Positions 1 to 7,268 of a DNA stretch of 26,776 bases are shown piece after piece. The position numbers and the translations under genes were made by a program. Where the stretch lies: positions 1-26,776 of IMG/VR virus record IMGVR_UViG_3300046369_000691; one strand, 5' to 3'. This stretch comes from a virus. Numbering within the stretch: the first letter of the stretch is position 1; each line of letters opens with the position of its first letter. Below the pieces are notes generated by a model, which had not been told where the DNA came from, made no database searches, and saw only the letters and a program-made list of their open reading frames with translations.

Positions 1-822
1 TGGTCTTATATATTCATATACATCACCAATAGCATCTAAACTTACTACAAGTCTAGTATTAAGTTTTTTTAATTTTTCAGTTTTTTCTTCATCAAGCAAA
101 GTTAAGTTTGTTACAATTTTTAAATCACCTTCGTAACCATGTTCAACTAACTTATCTACCATATGCCAAAACTCTGGTTGAAAAAACGGTTCACCACCAC
201 TACATTCAATTAGTTTACATTCAAGAAATGTTTCTAGATTCTCGTCAACAACACGAGCTGGAACTACGTATTGTTTTTGTTCCATTCTTGTTCCTGCTAC
301 TGCTCTATCAACTTCTTGTATACTATCCATATTTTTTAACAAATAGTTAACATCTTTGTACCAACCTGTGCTACGTTTTGGACTACACATAGTACATCTA
401 AGATTACATGCATTACTAAAATCTATTGAAAATTTATTAATACCTTCGTAATGTCTTGGCTTTCTAGGGTCATTCCATTCATGCTGTGAGCCAAATCTAT
501 GACTCCATCCTGATTTGTTTTCTGATTTTTGACAACGTCCACATCCGTCAGGCCATACGTTTTCTTTTGTATTAGCCCTTACTTCTGCTGACTGTGAATT
601 AAAAAAGAAATCTCTTGCGTTAATATCTTTTATATTTCCAAATAAACCTTTTCTATATTGACAACAGAATCCGTAATCACCAAAGTTATCAACATGTACT
701 TCGTTATGAGGAGCAACACAATAAGTATTATTAAGGTCAGCTTTCCAATGAACCAAAGAATCATCTGGTACATTCTCATAAGGCATTATCATTCTATTTC
801 TTGGCTTATTATCTTTTTTCAA
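1..822 (-). CDS. Twitch-type radical SAM protein, C-terminus off the window edge
   Basis: Partial gene: 274 residues are visible and the frame is open at base 1. The radical SAM cluster motif CNLRCTMC is seen with Cys at about 139, 143 and 146, followed by the SAM-binding GGEP at about 209-212. Ahead of the barrel lie more cysteines (C35, a CC pair at 53-54, C94 and C97), the arrangement of twitch/SPASM-like domains that hold an auxiliary iron-sulfur cluster, here N-terminal. Start choice: a TTG at 822 sits 9 bases after a good AAGGAG and overlaps the methyltransferase gene by 14 bases; the first ATG is at 792 with no clear ribosome site, so both are possible. It is last in the dsbA-methyltransferase operon. 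Substrate unknown; radical SAM assignment is firm, function is not. Confidence 0.85.
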   Translation of the reverse strand, partial: MKKDNKPRNRMIMPYENVPDDSLVHWKADLNNTYCVAPHNEVHVDNFGDYGFCCQYRKGLFGNIKDINARDFFFNSQSAEVRANTKENVWPDGCGRCQKSENKSGWSHRFGSQHEWNDPRKPRHYEGINKFSIDFSNACNLRCTMCSPKRSTGWYKDVNYLLKNMDSIQEVDRAVAGTRMEQKQYVVPARVVDENLETFLECKLIECSGGEPFFQPEFWHMVDKLVEHGYEGDLKIVTNLTLLDEEKTEKLKKLNTRLVVSLDAIGDVYEYIRP

Positions 823-1921
823 AAACGTATACTCCTTCGAATTTTTCCCTACCAGCTAGTTTATCGTTACCTACACCTGGTCTAGTATTCAACATCATTT
901 TAATTGTGCCCGTATGCTTGAACCCAACTTTTTCAGCTGTTTCAATCCATCTTTCCACAATATGGTATTCCTTGTTTCCGTACGATTTGTAGTCTGCGAT
1001 GTTCGATGCAAACGTACCATCTGATCGTAATCCTCTTCTGATATTCTGCATAGTAGGTTCCACATACCCTTCAAACCATTCATCAAGTGTTGTGTACTTA
1101 ACCATGCATTGTGTTTCTTCGTCACTGTACTTCTCCAAGTTAAAGTACGGTGGGCTACTAAACGCTAAATCAATATCTTCACACTGATAATCTTCAGAAC
1201 CAGAACATATAAATTCTCCGTCAGCACCTAATAGTTCATTTAAATAATTTAAATACTTGATTGTTTCAGTATTAGGATCCGTACCTATGTATTTATAGTT
1301 TAAATTACTACTACTAATACCCAAGAGACGACCGCCATAACCACAAGAGTAATCATAAATGCGGCCCCACAAAACCGGACATAAGCGTTCTGCCAACGCT
1401 CGGGCGTGTTGAGGTTTAAAGTTCTGCACGTTTTCTCCCGTAACAAGTTCCAATGAACGGCGTAATGCAGTAGGATATACAAGGCGATTCCCATCCCTAA
1501 ACTCAAAGCATATTCTGATAGCCCTGCGTAATTTAGCATCATCGTAAAATCTATCCTTTAATGAATTTGATCCTCTACCTTTTGGTTCGGCTGTTTGCAT
1601 ATTGGTAAAGATGAATCTGTTAATAGTTTGGCCTGCGTTGTTTCCGAGTCCAATTCGTTCAGCCTGCACACCGTTATATGACTTGGAACGAAACCCTCTG
1701 ATTTCTTCTCTGAGACCTTTTTCGGTGTAATATATAATAGGGACGATACCACGATTACGGTAGAGATTAAAAACAGTATCGATAGTTCTTTCAGGATTTG
1801 CTTCATATGTCTCTTTCGTATGTTTATCAAATTCTGGGTACAGGTCTTCATATCCTGTAAACACATCAGCGAAGATGTGCTCTGGTTTAATACCCCAGAA
1901 TTGATAAATTGTTTCTAACAC
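809..1921 (-). CDS. DNA methyltransferase with SPPY motif
   Basis: A 370-residue SAM-dependent DNA amino-methyltransferase. The SAM-binding loop YDYSCGYGGRLLG is at about 189-201 and the catalytic motif IV SSPPYF at about 255-260; SPPY is typical of N4-cytosine or N6-adenine enzymes. Motif I precedes motif IV. The first 180 residues match no domain I recognise and could hold target recognition or a separate function. The start is GTG, sharing one base with the dsbA stop (TAGTG), which suggests translational coupling. No restriction partner is seen beside it, so self-protection of phage DNA or regulation is likelier than a restriction system. Target sequence cannot be read from the gene. Confidence 0.85.
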   Translation of the reverse strand: MLETIYQFWGIKPEHIFADVFTGYEDLYPEFDKHTKETYEANPERTIDTVFNLYRNRGIVPIIYYTEKGLREEIRGFRSKSYNGVQAERIGLGNNAGQTINRFIFTNMQTAEPKGRGSNSLKDRFYDDAKLRRAIRICFEFRDGNRLVYPTALRRSLELVTGENVQNFKPQHARALAERLCPVLWGRIYDYSCGYGGRLLGISSSNLNYKYIGTDPNTETIKYLNYLNELLGADGEFICSGSEDYQCEDIDLAFSSPPYFNLEKYSDEETQCMVKYTTLDEWFEGYVEPTMQNIRRGLRSDGTFASNIADYKSYGNKEYHIVERWIETAEKVGFKHTGTIKMMLNTRPGVGNDKLAGREKFEGVYVFEKR

Positions 1922-2178
1922 TAATCAGCTCTGCCAACGCTCTCAAGTATTGTTTCGAGAGTATCAAAATCATCTCTATGTTTATGAAACTCTGCCTTGT
2001 GTGCAATTTTAATTGCCTTGTTTAGTACTGCTGGCTTAATGCCCATTTCTTCTGCAATATGCTTAACCGTATCTTTTAGACCTTCGTTAAGTGTTTCTAC
2101 TTCAGTCATAACTTGTACGCCTTCTTGCATAAGGTTTTTTAGTTTAGCAACGTCTTCCGTTCCAAATGTAATGCTCAT
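1921..2178 (-). CDS. dsbA: DsbA-like double-stranded DNA-binding protein
   Basis: An 85-residue, charged, helical protein. Length and spacing of the central and C-terminal part (LNEGLKDTVKHIAEEMGI, then VLNKAIKIAHK and RDDFDTLE) parallel T4 DsbA (89 residues, with a matching YNELIKD, GVD, FNRLLALYHK and FEAETEE pattern as I recall it). T4 DsbA binds double-stranded DNA and assists late transcription. The start is supported by AGGAGA 6 bases upstream of ATG. It is the first gene after a sigma70-type promoter at 2209-2237 and is coupled to the methyltransferase downstream. Assignment is by remembered family pattern, not by alignment. Confidence 0.7.
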   Translation of the reverse strand: MSITFGTEDVAKLKNLMQEGVQVMTEVETLNEGLKDTVKHIAEEMGIKPAVLNKAIKIAHKAEFHKHRDDFDTLETILESVGRAD

Positions 2179-2208
2179 AGATTATCTCCTATTTTTGTAA
2201 TTGTATAT

Positions 2209-2237
2209 ATAATACACTCTTATGTTGGAGTTGTCAA
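2209..2237 (-). promoter_or_regulatory. Sigma70-type promoter for dsbA
   Basis: Reading the minus strand, TTGACA (2237-2232) is followed after exactly 17 bases by TATTAT (2214-2209). It lies across the 3' end of the upstream gene and about 31 bases before the dsbA start. This is an early-type promoter readable by unmodified host RNA polymerase; expected products are dsbA, the methyltransferase and the radical SAM gene beyond. Confidence 0.8.
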
Positions 2238-3074
2238 TTGATATCTGAGTGTATTTGAGGCTCGTTCAACTATCACATCTATATTAGAAGCATGATGTCT
2301 TACTGCATCTAATCCTGCTAGTGCTAGTAACTTTTTGCTTTGTAATGTAGGCATTTGATGTTGATTGTATTGAAATAAGTAACTTATTGCTTTTAGTTTA
2401 TTGTTAACATCGTTTACTTTAATATTCCACTCTTTATAACTATTACGTTGCAAGTATTCTTTTACCCATTGTTTTAAATTTTTATTATGAAATATTTTTA
2501 AAGCATTAAATGTATCTGCTGGATCACCTAGCCAATCATGCATCTCTAATACTACATCAGCATGTTCTGCCCACATTTCATCTTGGTTGATATATTGATT
2601 ATAAAGATATTTCCAAGTACTGTCAATACTAGTAAATGCATTCATTTCATCACTGTATTCACGTTTTAAAAATAAGTCTAAATACAAGTAACTATTAGTA
2701 CCCATTGTTGTTGTTATTACAGTTATAGGAAGATTATGTTTATTTTTATATTCTATAATCTCTTTTGTATTTTTAGCATGTGTAAATAGTGCTACACTTT
2801 TTCCTGTTCCTAAAGACTCCCATACTCTACATAATGTACTTAATGAACTTACATCCATTTGTTCATTATTTCTAATGTCAGGAGTATATGTTTCTACATA
2901 TGTATCGGGAATGTTCCACCAGTCATTTATTGTTAATGCATCATTAAAATTTGTACCTTTTTCAGTATGGTACACATTATTATGAACTACATTATAACAT
3001 GCTGGGCTTTGATTAATTATGTAAGTTAAGGCACTCGCACAAATTGCACTACGAGTACAGACAAGGTATATCAT
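2220..3074 (-). CDS. Unrecognised 284-residue protein, possibly sulfotransferase-like
   Basis: The protein opens directly with a hydrophobic strand and a Ser/Arg-containing loop (MIYLVCTRSAICASALTYI), a shape seen in P-loop sulfotransferases where this loop binds the phosphosulfate donor. A later stretch (ADVVLEMHDWLGDPADTFN, about 173-191) recalls the C-terminal part of those enzymes. No canonical donor-binding motif is complete, so this is only a suggestion. No signal peptide or membrane segment is evident. It ends 42 bases before dsbA and its end overlaps the dsbA promoter, so it belongs to the preceding transcript. Sulfotransferase-like genes are common in marine phages for surface or carbohydrate modification, but substrate and activity here are unknown. 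Confidence 0.5.
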   Translation of the reverse strand: MIYLVCTRSAICASALTYIINQSPACYNVVHNNVYHTEKGTNFNDALTINDWWNIPDTYVETYTPDIRNNEQMDVSSLSTLCRVWESLGTGKSVALFTHAKNTKEIIEYKNKHNLPITVITTTMGTNSYLYLDLFLKREYSDEMNAFTSIDSTWKYLYNQYINQDEMWAEHADVVLEMHDWLGDPADTFNALKIFHNKNLKQWVKEYLQRNSYKEWNIKVNDVNNKLKAISYLFQYNQHQMPTLQSKKLLALAGLDAVRHHASNIDVIVERASNTLRYQLTTPT

Positions 3075-3089
3075 ATTGTTTATCTTCTT

Positions 3090-3371
3090 TTAACGTTTGC
3101 CTTCAAGGAACTTAATACGTTTTTCTAAATCTTCAATCTTTTTTGTAAGTTTTGGATTGGCTGCTTTCCATGCATCTGGATTATGTTTGAACCATGTCCA
3201 ACCCCATCGGTTGATTAGGAAGTCTAATGTTGCTTCCCATTTGTTAATTGCCCAAAAAGCTATGTATGTATCTTTAATCCAGTATACAAATAATGCACCA
3301 AATATGCTACCAACTATAGCTGTGTAAATCCACAACCTGTCTGTAACCATTTGTACAATTATATCCCACAT
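3090..3371 (-). CDS. Small membrane-anchored protein with C-terminal coiled coil
   Basis: A 93-residue protein. Residues about 12-32 (WIYTAIVGSIFGALFVYWI) form one clear membrane segment. A Trp-rich middle (WGWTWF) follows, and the last 20 residues have heptad-like Lys/Glu/Leu spacing (KIEDLEKRIKFLEGKR) that suggests a short coiled coil. The ATG shares one base with the stop codon of the nuclease-like gene (TAATG), so translation is probably coupled and expression late. Family not recognised; a lysis or envelope role is possible but unsupported. Confidence 0.7.
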   Translation of the reverse strand: MWDIIVQMVTDRLWIYTAIVGSIFGALFVYWIKDTYIAFWAINKWEATLDFLINRWGWTWFKHNPDAWKAANPKLTKKIEDLEKRIKFLEGKR

Positions 3372-4441
3372 TATGCGTTAGCCTTATTAAGTGTTAACTG
3401 TGCCCATTGTTCTCTACCTGCACCAGCTTGTGTTGGAATAACACTGATACTAGTTGATGCTGCGTGTCCGCCTCTTCTAAATGCAATTAAATCATTTTCG
3501 TTTTTAATCATTGCAAATTTTTGATTTGGAAAACTACATAATAGTAATGCATCAAAATCGTCTCTATTTTTGTACCATAAGAAGTTTGCTTTTAAATAAG
3601 CATCTTCAATTTCAATTGGATTATCTGTTTTAGCAAATGCTTGTATAATTGGATCTGCAAAACCTTCTAAGTCCATCTTTAGTAGTTCTGTCATAATTGC
3701 TGTTCTAAGTTTTACACTGTCTGGTTGATTTAATGGTAAGTCTTGTGCTAGAGCTGGAATAAATTTACCTAATCCTAAACTACCACCTTTACCACCAATT
3801 GATGCTATAACTGTTGGAATTCTATCTGCGTATTTGTCAATTACTGTACGTTTAGCTTTTTGTGATCCGCCACCGTAACCAATACGTCCACCAGTGCTAG
3901 ATACTGCTGATTTTAATTCAACTTTACCAATACCTTCTATTTCTAAATCACCTTCACCTGACGCTAATCTAATTTTGTTACTTAGACATGCAAGTGCATA
4001 TTCACCTGGTCCTTTTTGCTTCTTACCTGTTCCATAATTTTTAAGTTCATGAAAAACTTTAATAGCGGCTGGGTGTGTGAATATTGCTGAGAACGAAACT
4101 AATGGTGAATTAAGTTTTGATACATCAACTACTCCACCTTTTTCTAATTGAGAAATCATCTCATTCATTGATTTAAAATCACTATCAGCTGATGCAATAA
4201 TTTTAGTTAAGTCTTGCATAACTAAAGTTTTTTCTTTATCACTTAATGGTTCATCTGCTAATGGTGCTGCAAAACCTGCTTGAATATTATCTCCAATTTG
4301 ACCACTATTTAATAGTTTATAAATTCTATCTAATAATTTAGCGTCCTCGTCATTATCTGCTCTAAGGCCGGATATTCTAGATACAATAATTTCTTTTTCT
4401 TTATCTAAATCATCATATTCAAATAAGTTTCTAAGTCTCAT
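3371..4441 (-). CDS. Tagged protein with PD-(D/E)XK-type nuclease signature
   Basis: A 356-residue protein. It opens with MRLRNLFE, a form of the N-terminal tag shared in this window and ending in a possible prohead-protease site (LFE). The middle holds GPGEYAL (Glu 147), then GDLEI (Asp 165) and VELKS (Glu 175, Lys 177): the E...D...ExK layout of restriction-endonuclease-fold nucleases. A Gly-rich segment follows at 184-190. The rest is helical and unassigned. A consensus T4 late promoter lies 26 bases before the ATG and the leader contains GAGGA, so late synthesis fits a virion protein. I infer a packaged nuclease that could act on host or rival DNA; a purely structural role with a decayed fold cannot be excluded. 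Confidence 0.65.
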   Translation of the reverse strand: MRLRNLFEYDDLDKEKEIIVSRISGLRADNDEDAKLLDRIYKLLNSGQIGDNIQAGFAAPLADEPLSDKEKTLVMQDLTKIIASADSDFKSMNEMISQLEKGGVVDVSKLNSPLVSFSAIFTHPAAIKVFHELKNYGTGKKQKGPGEYALACLSNKIRLASGEGDLEIEGIGKVELKSAVSSTGGRIGYGGGSQKAKRTVIDKYADRIPTVIASIGGKGGSLGLGKFIPALAQDLPLNQPDSVKLRTAIMTELLKMDLEGFADPIIQAFAKTDNPIEIEDAYLKANFLWYKNRDDFDALLLCSFPNQKFAMIKNENDLIAFRRGGHAASTSISVIPTQAGAGREQWAQLTLNKANA

Positions 4442-4465
4442 AATAAATTCCTCTTTTATATACTA

Positions 4466-5110
4466 CTATTTATAATAAAACCCAATTTGTCCGCTATCTA
4501 AATTTCCGTTAGCGTCATCTTCGCATTTCTTAAAAATGTAGCCCATATGCTCATATTCCATGAACATTTGTTGATCTTCGTGTGCCCATATAGGTATTAC
4601 TTCTACTGCCCATTTAGGATAACCTATATTATGCCTTAAATGAACTTCTATAATTTTACCACCTTTAAAATCAATGTTAATGTGTTTAGCTGAACTTAGT
4701 CCATCAACCCAACTTGGTAAATCATAGTCAGGAAAGGGTTCTACCTTTTCCCATTTGTTAAACGCTGAAAGACTTCTCGAATGATGTATGCCTCTCATTG
4801 CTTGCTGTGGATATATTTCTCCTTTACGGAATGTATAGTCCACACTAACTAAATCGCCTTCAAAATATTCACACCAAAAATGTCCTGGTGTATTAATAGT
4901 CTGACCTTTTTCAAGTTCTACTATTTTTGCTGAAACTCCCATATTACTTAAATTCATAATAGGTCTTTCAACATACATTCCTGTACTTGGTACAGGAACA
5001 GTGTCAGGCCCACAACTATAACCTAGCTTTTGACTTAATTCTAGTTTATTGTAGACCCACCTTAAGGCAGGATATGCCTGCCAACTATCTGCGTTTTTTG
5101 GTTCGCTCAT
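4466..5110 (-). CDS. Conserved phage protein of unknown function (214 aa)
   Basis: A soluble 214-residue protein rich in aromatic residues. The early segment (YSCGPDTVPVPSTGMYVERP, about 31-50, then IMNLSNMGVSAKIVEL) resembles conserved hypothetical proteins I recall from marine T4-like phages. Neither signal peptide nor membrane segment is present. Part of the pattern (VERPIMNLSNMG) faintly suggests a nucleotide or cofactor-binding fold, but no catalytic motif is clear. Its start lies inside the end of the upstream Cys-rich gene (26-base overlap). The stop overlaps the late promoter of the next gene. No function is proposed. Confidence 0.65.
   Translation of the reverse strand: MSEPKNADSWQAYPALRWVYNKLELSQKLGYSCGPDTVPVPSTGMYVERPIMNLSNMGVSAKIVELEKGQTINTPGHFWCEYFEGDLVSVDYTFRKGEIYPQQAMRGIHHSRSLSAFNKWEKVEPFPDYDLPSWVDGLSSAKHINIDFKGGKIIEVHLRHNIGYPKWAVEVIPIWAHEDQQMFMEYEHMGYIFKKCEDDANGNLDSGQIGFYYK
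4467..4474 (-). promoter_or_regulatory. T4-type late promoter TATAAATA
   Basis: The minus strand reads TATAAATA, the exact T4 late consensus, 26 bases upstream of the tagged nuclease-like gene (start 4441), leaving room for a ribosome site (GAGGA) in the leader. It overlaps the last codons of the preceding gene. Confidence 0.75.
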
Positions 5111-5291
5111 TTTTTATTCCAGTGCAATTACTACACCTGCAACTATCACATACTTTTATCATACGTAATTCGCCGCCATCACAAGCATAGTCTTTAACCT
5201 GTTCCCAACGTGAAGTTCCACAATGTGTTGGATGACCGCAGTTTTGGCAAGAGCCGTTTGTATGTTCTGCTATCTTCCTTGTGAATTCCAT
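5085..5291 (-). CDS. Small Cys-rich, probable zinc-binding protein
   Basis: A 68-residue protein with eight cysteines: C15 and C18 (CQNC), C24, C37, then C48, C51, C53 and C56 (CDSCRCSNC), plus His 20 and His 23. That is enough for one or two zinc sites. The C-terminus is strongly basic (ERTKKRR). The ATG at 5291 has no good ribosome site of its own, but follows the stop of a possible 23-residue ORF by 4 bases, so reinitiation is plausible. Nucleic-acid binding is a guess from the zinc sites and basic tail. Confidence 0.6.
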   Translation of the reverse strand: MEFTRKIAEHTNGSCQNCGHPTHCGTSRWEQVKDYACDGGELRMIKVCDSCRCSNCTGIKNERTKKRR

Positions 5292-5295
5292 TGGT

Positions 5296-5367
5296 TTACA
5301 GTTTCGCCATCTTCAACTGATGTTGTGTGTTTGCTTCTAGAAATGTTTCGATAAGTTTTTTAGTCAT
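5296..5367 (-). CDS. Possible 23-residue ORF
   Basis: An ATG at 5367 opens a 23-codon frame (MTKKLIETFLEANTQHQLKM, then AKL) that ends 4 bases before the ATG of the Cys-rich protein. A weak GAAAG precedes it. It fills a gap otherwise without a gene in a tightly packed region. It may be a real small protein, a translational leader for the next gene, or chance. Confidence 0.3.
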   Translation of the reverse strand: MTKKLIETFLEANTQHQLKMAKL

Positions 5368-5384
5368 TCACTAATTTCTTTCGT

Positions 5385-5633
5385 CTATTTAATAGATTTC
5401 CAAAGTTGATTAACTAGTTTATCTTTAGTTAATCTTCTGTCAAGCTCAATACCATATACTCTGCCAACTTCTTCAAGTTTAGCTTTAGTCATGCTTGATA
5501 GTTCTTTTTTGTTTTTAAAAGACGGTTTTACTACTAGTGGTTTTGTTTCTGTTTTCTTTTTAACTTCTTTAACTTCATCAGTTAGTACTAATGGCTTTTC
5601 AGAAGAAAAAATATTCTTTATCCATTTAAACAT
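5385..5633 (-). CDS. Small protein with SAP/Rho-N-like C-terminal helices
   Basis: An 82-residue protein starting at MFKWIKNIF; this ATG is preceded by AGGAAA, whereas the longer frame starting at 5669 would run into the upstream gene without a ribosome site. The middle is Lys-rich and probably disordered. The C-terminal 35 residues (MTKAKLEEVGRVYGIELDRR, then LTKDKLVNQLW) show the two-helix pattern of SAP, HeH or Rho-N modules, which often bind nucleic acid. Similar small proteins are frequent in T4-like marine phages. Role unknown; DNA binding is inferred from the module. Confidence 0.65.
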   Translation of the reverse strand: MFKWIKNIFSSEKPLVLTDEVKEVKKKTETKPLVVKPSFKNKKELSSMTKAKLEEVGRVYGIELDRRLTKDKLVNQLWKSIK

Positions 5634-5647
5634 AGTATTTCCTTTTA

Positions 5648-7267
5648 TTATTTGCGTTTTTGAATCCAATCAGTTATACGTAATCGTCTTTCTGACTTAG
5701 CGGATTCGTCTTGTTGTTGAGTCATGAATTTAATAACGGCAGCTTTAGCTCCATCTGGTACATTGTTATGGTAATCTTCAGAATCCATATCATATACACT
5801 AATGTCTTTATCACTAAATGGGCTTCCGCCTTGGTGTTCATGTCCTACATGTATCTCATTAGATTTCTTAGATTTAATTCCGCTTCCATCTGTGTCAGCA
5901 TAATCTAATCTACTATCTAAACCTAATACATCAACTTCTTTTGGATCTGCTTTTACTACATTTTTAAAAGATGTTAAATCAGCTCTTTTATGCCCACCAC
6001 CGGTAACAGTACCAGTATTACGATAATCTACTTTAAAGTATTCACCGTTTGGGGCTCTAATGTAGTCTGTGTTTGGTGCATACAGATCTAATTCATTAAT
6101 TTGTTTTTCATTTTCTGTCGCAGCTCTAAAAATCTTTTCTTTTAATTTTCCTGCATGCTTAGATGCATATATTGCTTTTGGTGTTTTTTTTGATTTTGGT
6201 CTGCTTGGTGGTGTTGATGTTGGTGGATCCATCATTGGTTTTGGTGATGTTGTAGGTGGTGGTGCTGGGTCTGGTTCACTCGGTTGTGATGGTGATTTTG
6301 GTGATGGTGTTGGATCCATAAATTTAGGCATCTTACGTTTTAGATGACGACTTGGTTCGCTAGGTTGATTTGGTTTGTTATTTTCAACAAATACTTGTAC
6401 CATATCATCGCCATTACGTAGTCCGCCTTTTTTAACTTTTACGTTTTCTTTGCCGTATTTCTTTTCAGCTTCTTCTGGAGACATACTAGTTTGTTTCCAA
6501 CGCTTTTCTGCTTCTCTAACTGCACTACGCAAACCTGATTCGTATTGTACACTTTCGTATTCACCTGGCATAGCCATGTCTTTTGATCCTGCCCATTTTG
6601 CTAAACGTGCCGCTAACTGTGCTGCTTCTTCTCTAGAAAGTTGAACATAACCTTCAGAGCCAGTAAGTTGTATTGCTATTCCGTCTTTACTTGCGAATTG
6701 CTTTACACTAACGTCTCCGATGTTACCCATTTCAGTACCTTCATCTAATTCTGCACCTTCATCTAATTCTGCACGTTTTAAAAAGTCTTGAATTACATCT
6801 GCATGTAAACTTGTTAATAGTTCATGCATTACTTTTTCATAACCATGCTTTTCAATCATATCATATACAGGTTGTGTATAATACCCACCTGCTTCGTTGG
6901 TTTGACGTTTTTCAGATGCACAATCATCACATGTAGTAATGTCGCCATCTGTTTCGGATGCAATCCATTCACAGTCCGCACATCCTTCTGTACCTTCATT
7001 TGCTTTTTCTGCTTTTGATGCATGTACTGCTTTACGCTGTGCATCTGATTTATATTTGCCTTCTAACATTGGGTAATACTTTTTAACAATAGCATTACGT
7101 GCTTCTATTTCATCTGGGTTAATATGTCCACGTTCATAATGGTCTTTTTGAATTTGTGCCATTAATTTTTGTTCTTCGGGTGTACCGAATTCGTTTGCTA
7201 ATGCAATACCGTTTTCTGTGTGGTAATTGTTATCTTCATTATCTAAGTATTGCTCTTTGCTAAACAT
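5648..7267 (-). CDS. Large acidic modular protein with Cys4 site and Pro-rich linker
   Basis: A 539-residue protein with three visible parts. An acidic N-terminal part has a CxxC pair at C96/C99 and another at C113/C116, a likely zinc knuckle. A Pro/Ser/Thr-rich linker spans about 302-359. A C-terminal part contains GHEHQGGSPFSDKD (about 472-485) and ends with a basic tail. A five-to-six-residue ELDEG unit is duplicated near residue 170. It lacks the N-terminal tag seen on other proteins. It sits directly beside a predicted virion protein (1-base gap), so a virion or assembly role is likely. No enzyme motif was found. Confidence 0.6.
   Translation of the reverse strand: MFSKEQYLDNEDNNYHTENGIALANEFGTPEEQKLMAQIQKDHYERGHINPDEIEARNAIVKKYYPMLEGKYKSDAQRKAVHASKAEKANEGTEGCADCEWIASETDGDITTCDDCASEKRQTNEAGGYYTQPVYDMIEKHGYEKVMHELLTSLHADVIQDFLKRAELDEGAELDEGTEMGNIGDVSVKQFASKDGIAIQLTGSEGYVQLSREEAAQLAARLAKWAGSKDMAMPGEYESVQYESGLRSAVREAEKRWKQTSMSPEEAEKKYGKENVKVKKGGLRNGDDMVQVFVENNKPNQPSEPSRHLKRKMPKFMDPTPSPKSPSQPSEPDPAPPPTTSPKPMMDPPTSTPPSRPKSKKTPKAIYASKHAGKLKEKIFRAATENEKQINELDLYAPNTDYIRAPNGEYFKVDYRNTGTVTGGGHKRADLTSFKNVVKADPKEVDVLGLDSRLDYADTDGSGIKSKKSNEIHVGHEHQGGSPFSDKDISVYDMDSEDYHNNVPDGAKAAVIKFMTQQQDESAKSERRLRITDWIQKRK
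6737..6772 (-). repeat. Exact 18-bp tandem duplication inside a coding region
   Basis: The 18 bases at 6737-6754 are repeated without change at 6755-6772 and keep frame, doubling the codons for an acidic LDEG-type segment of the 539-residue protein. Confidence 0.85.
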
Positions 7268-7268
7268 A

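Noticed and set aside
1290-1297. Minus-strand TATAAATA inside the methyltransferase gene
   Set aside because: The next gene start is about 470 bases away and lies behind its own ribosome site; probably chance in AT-rich DNA.
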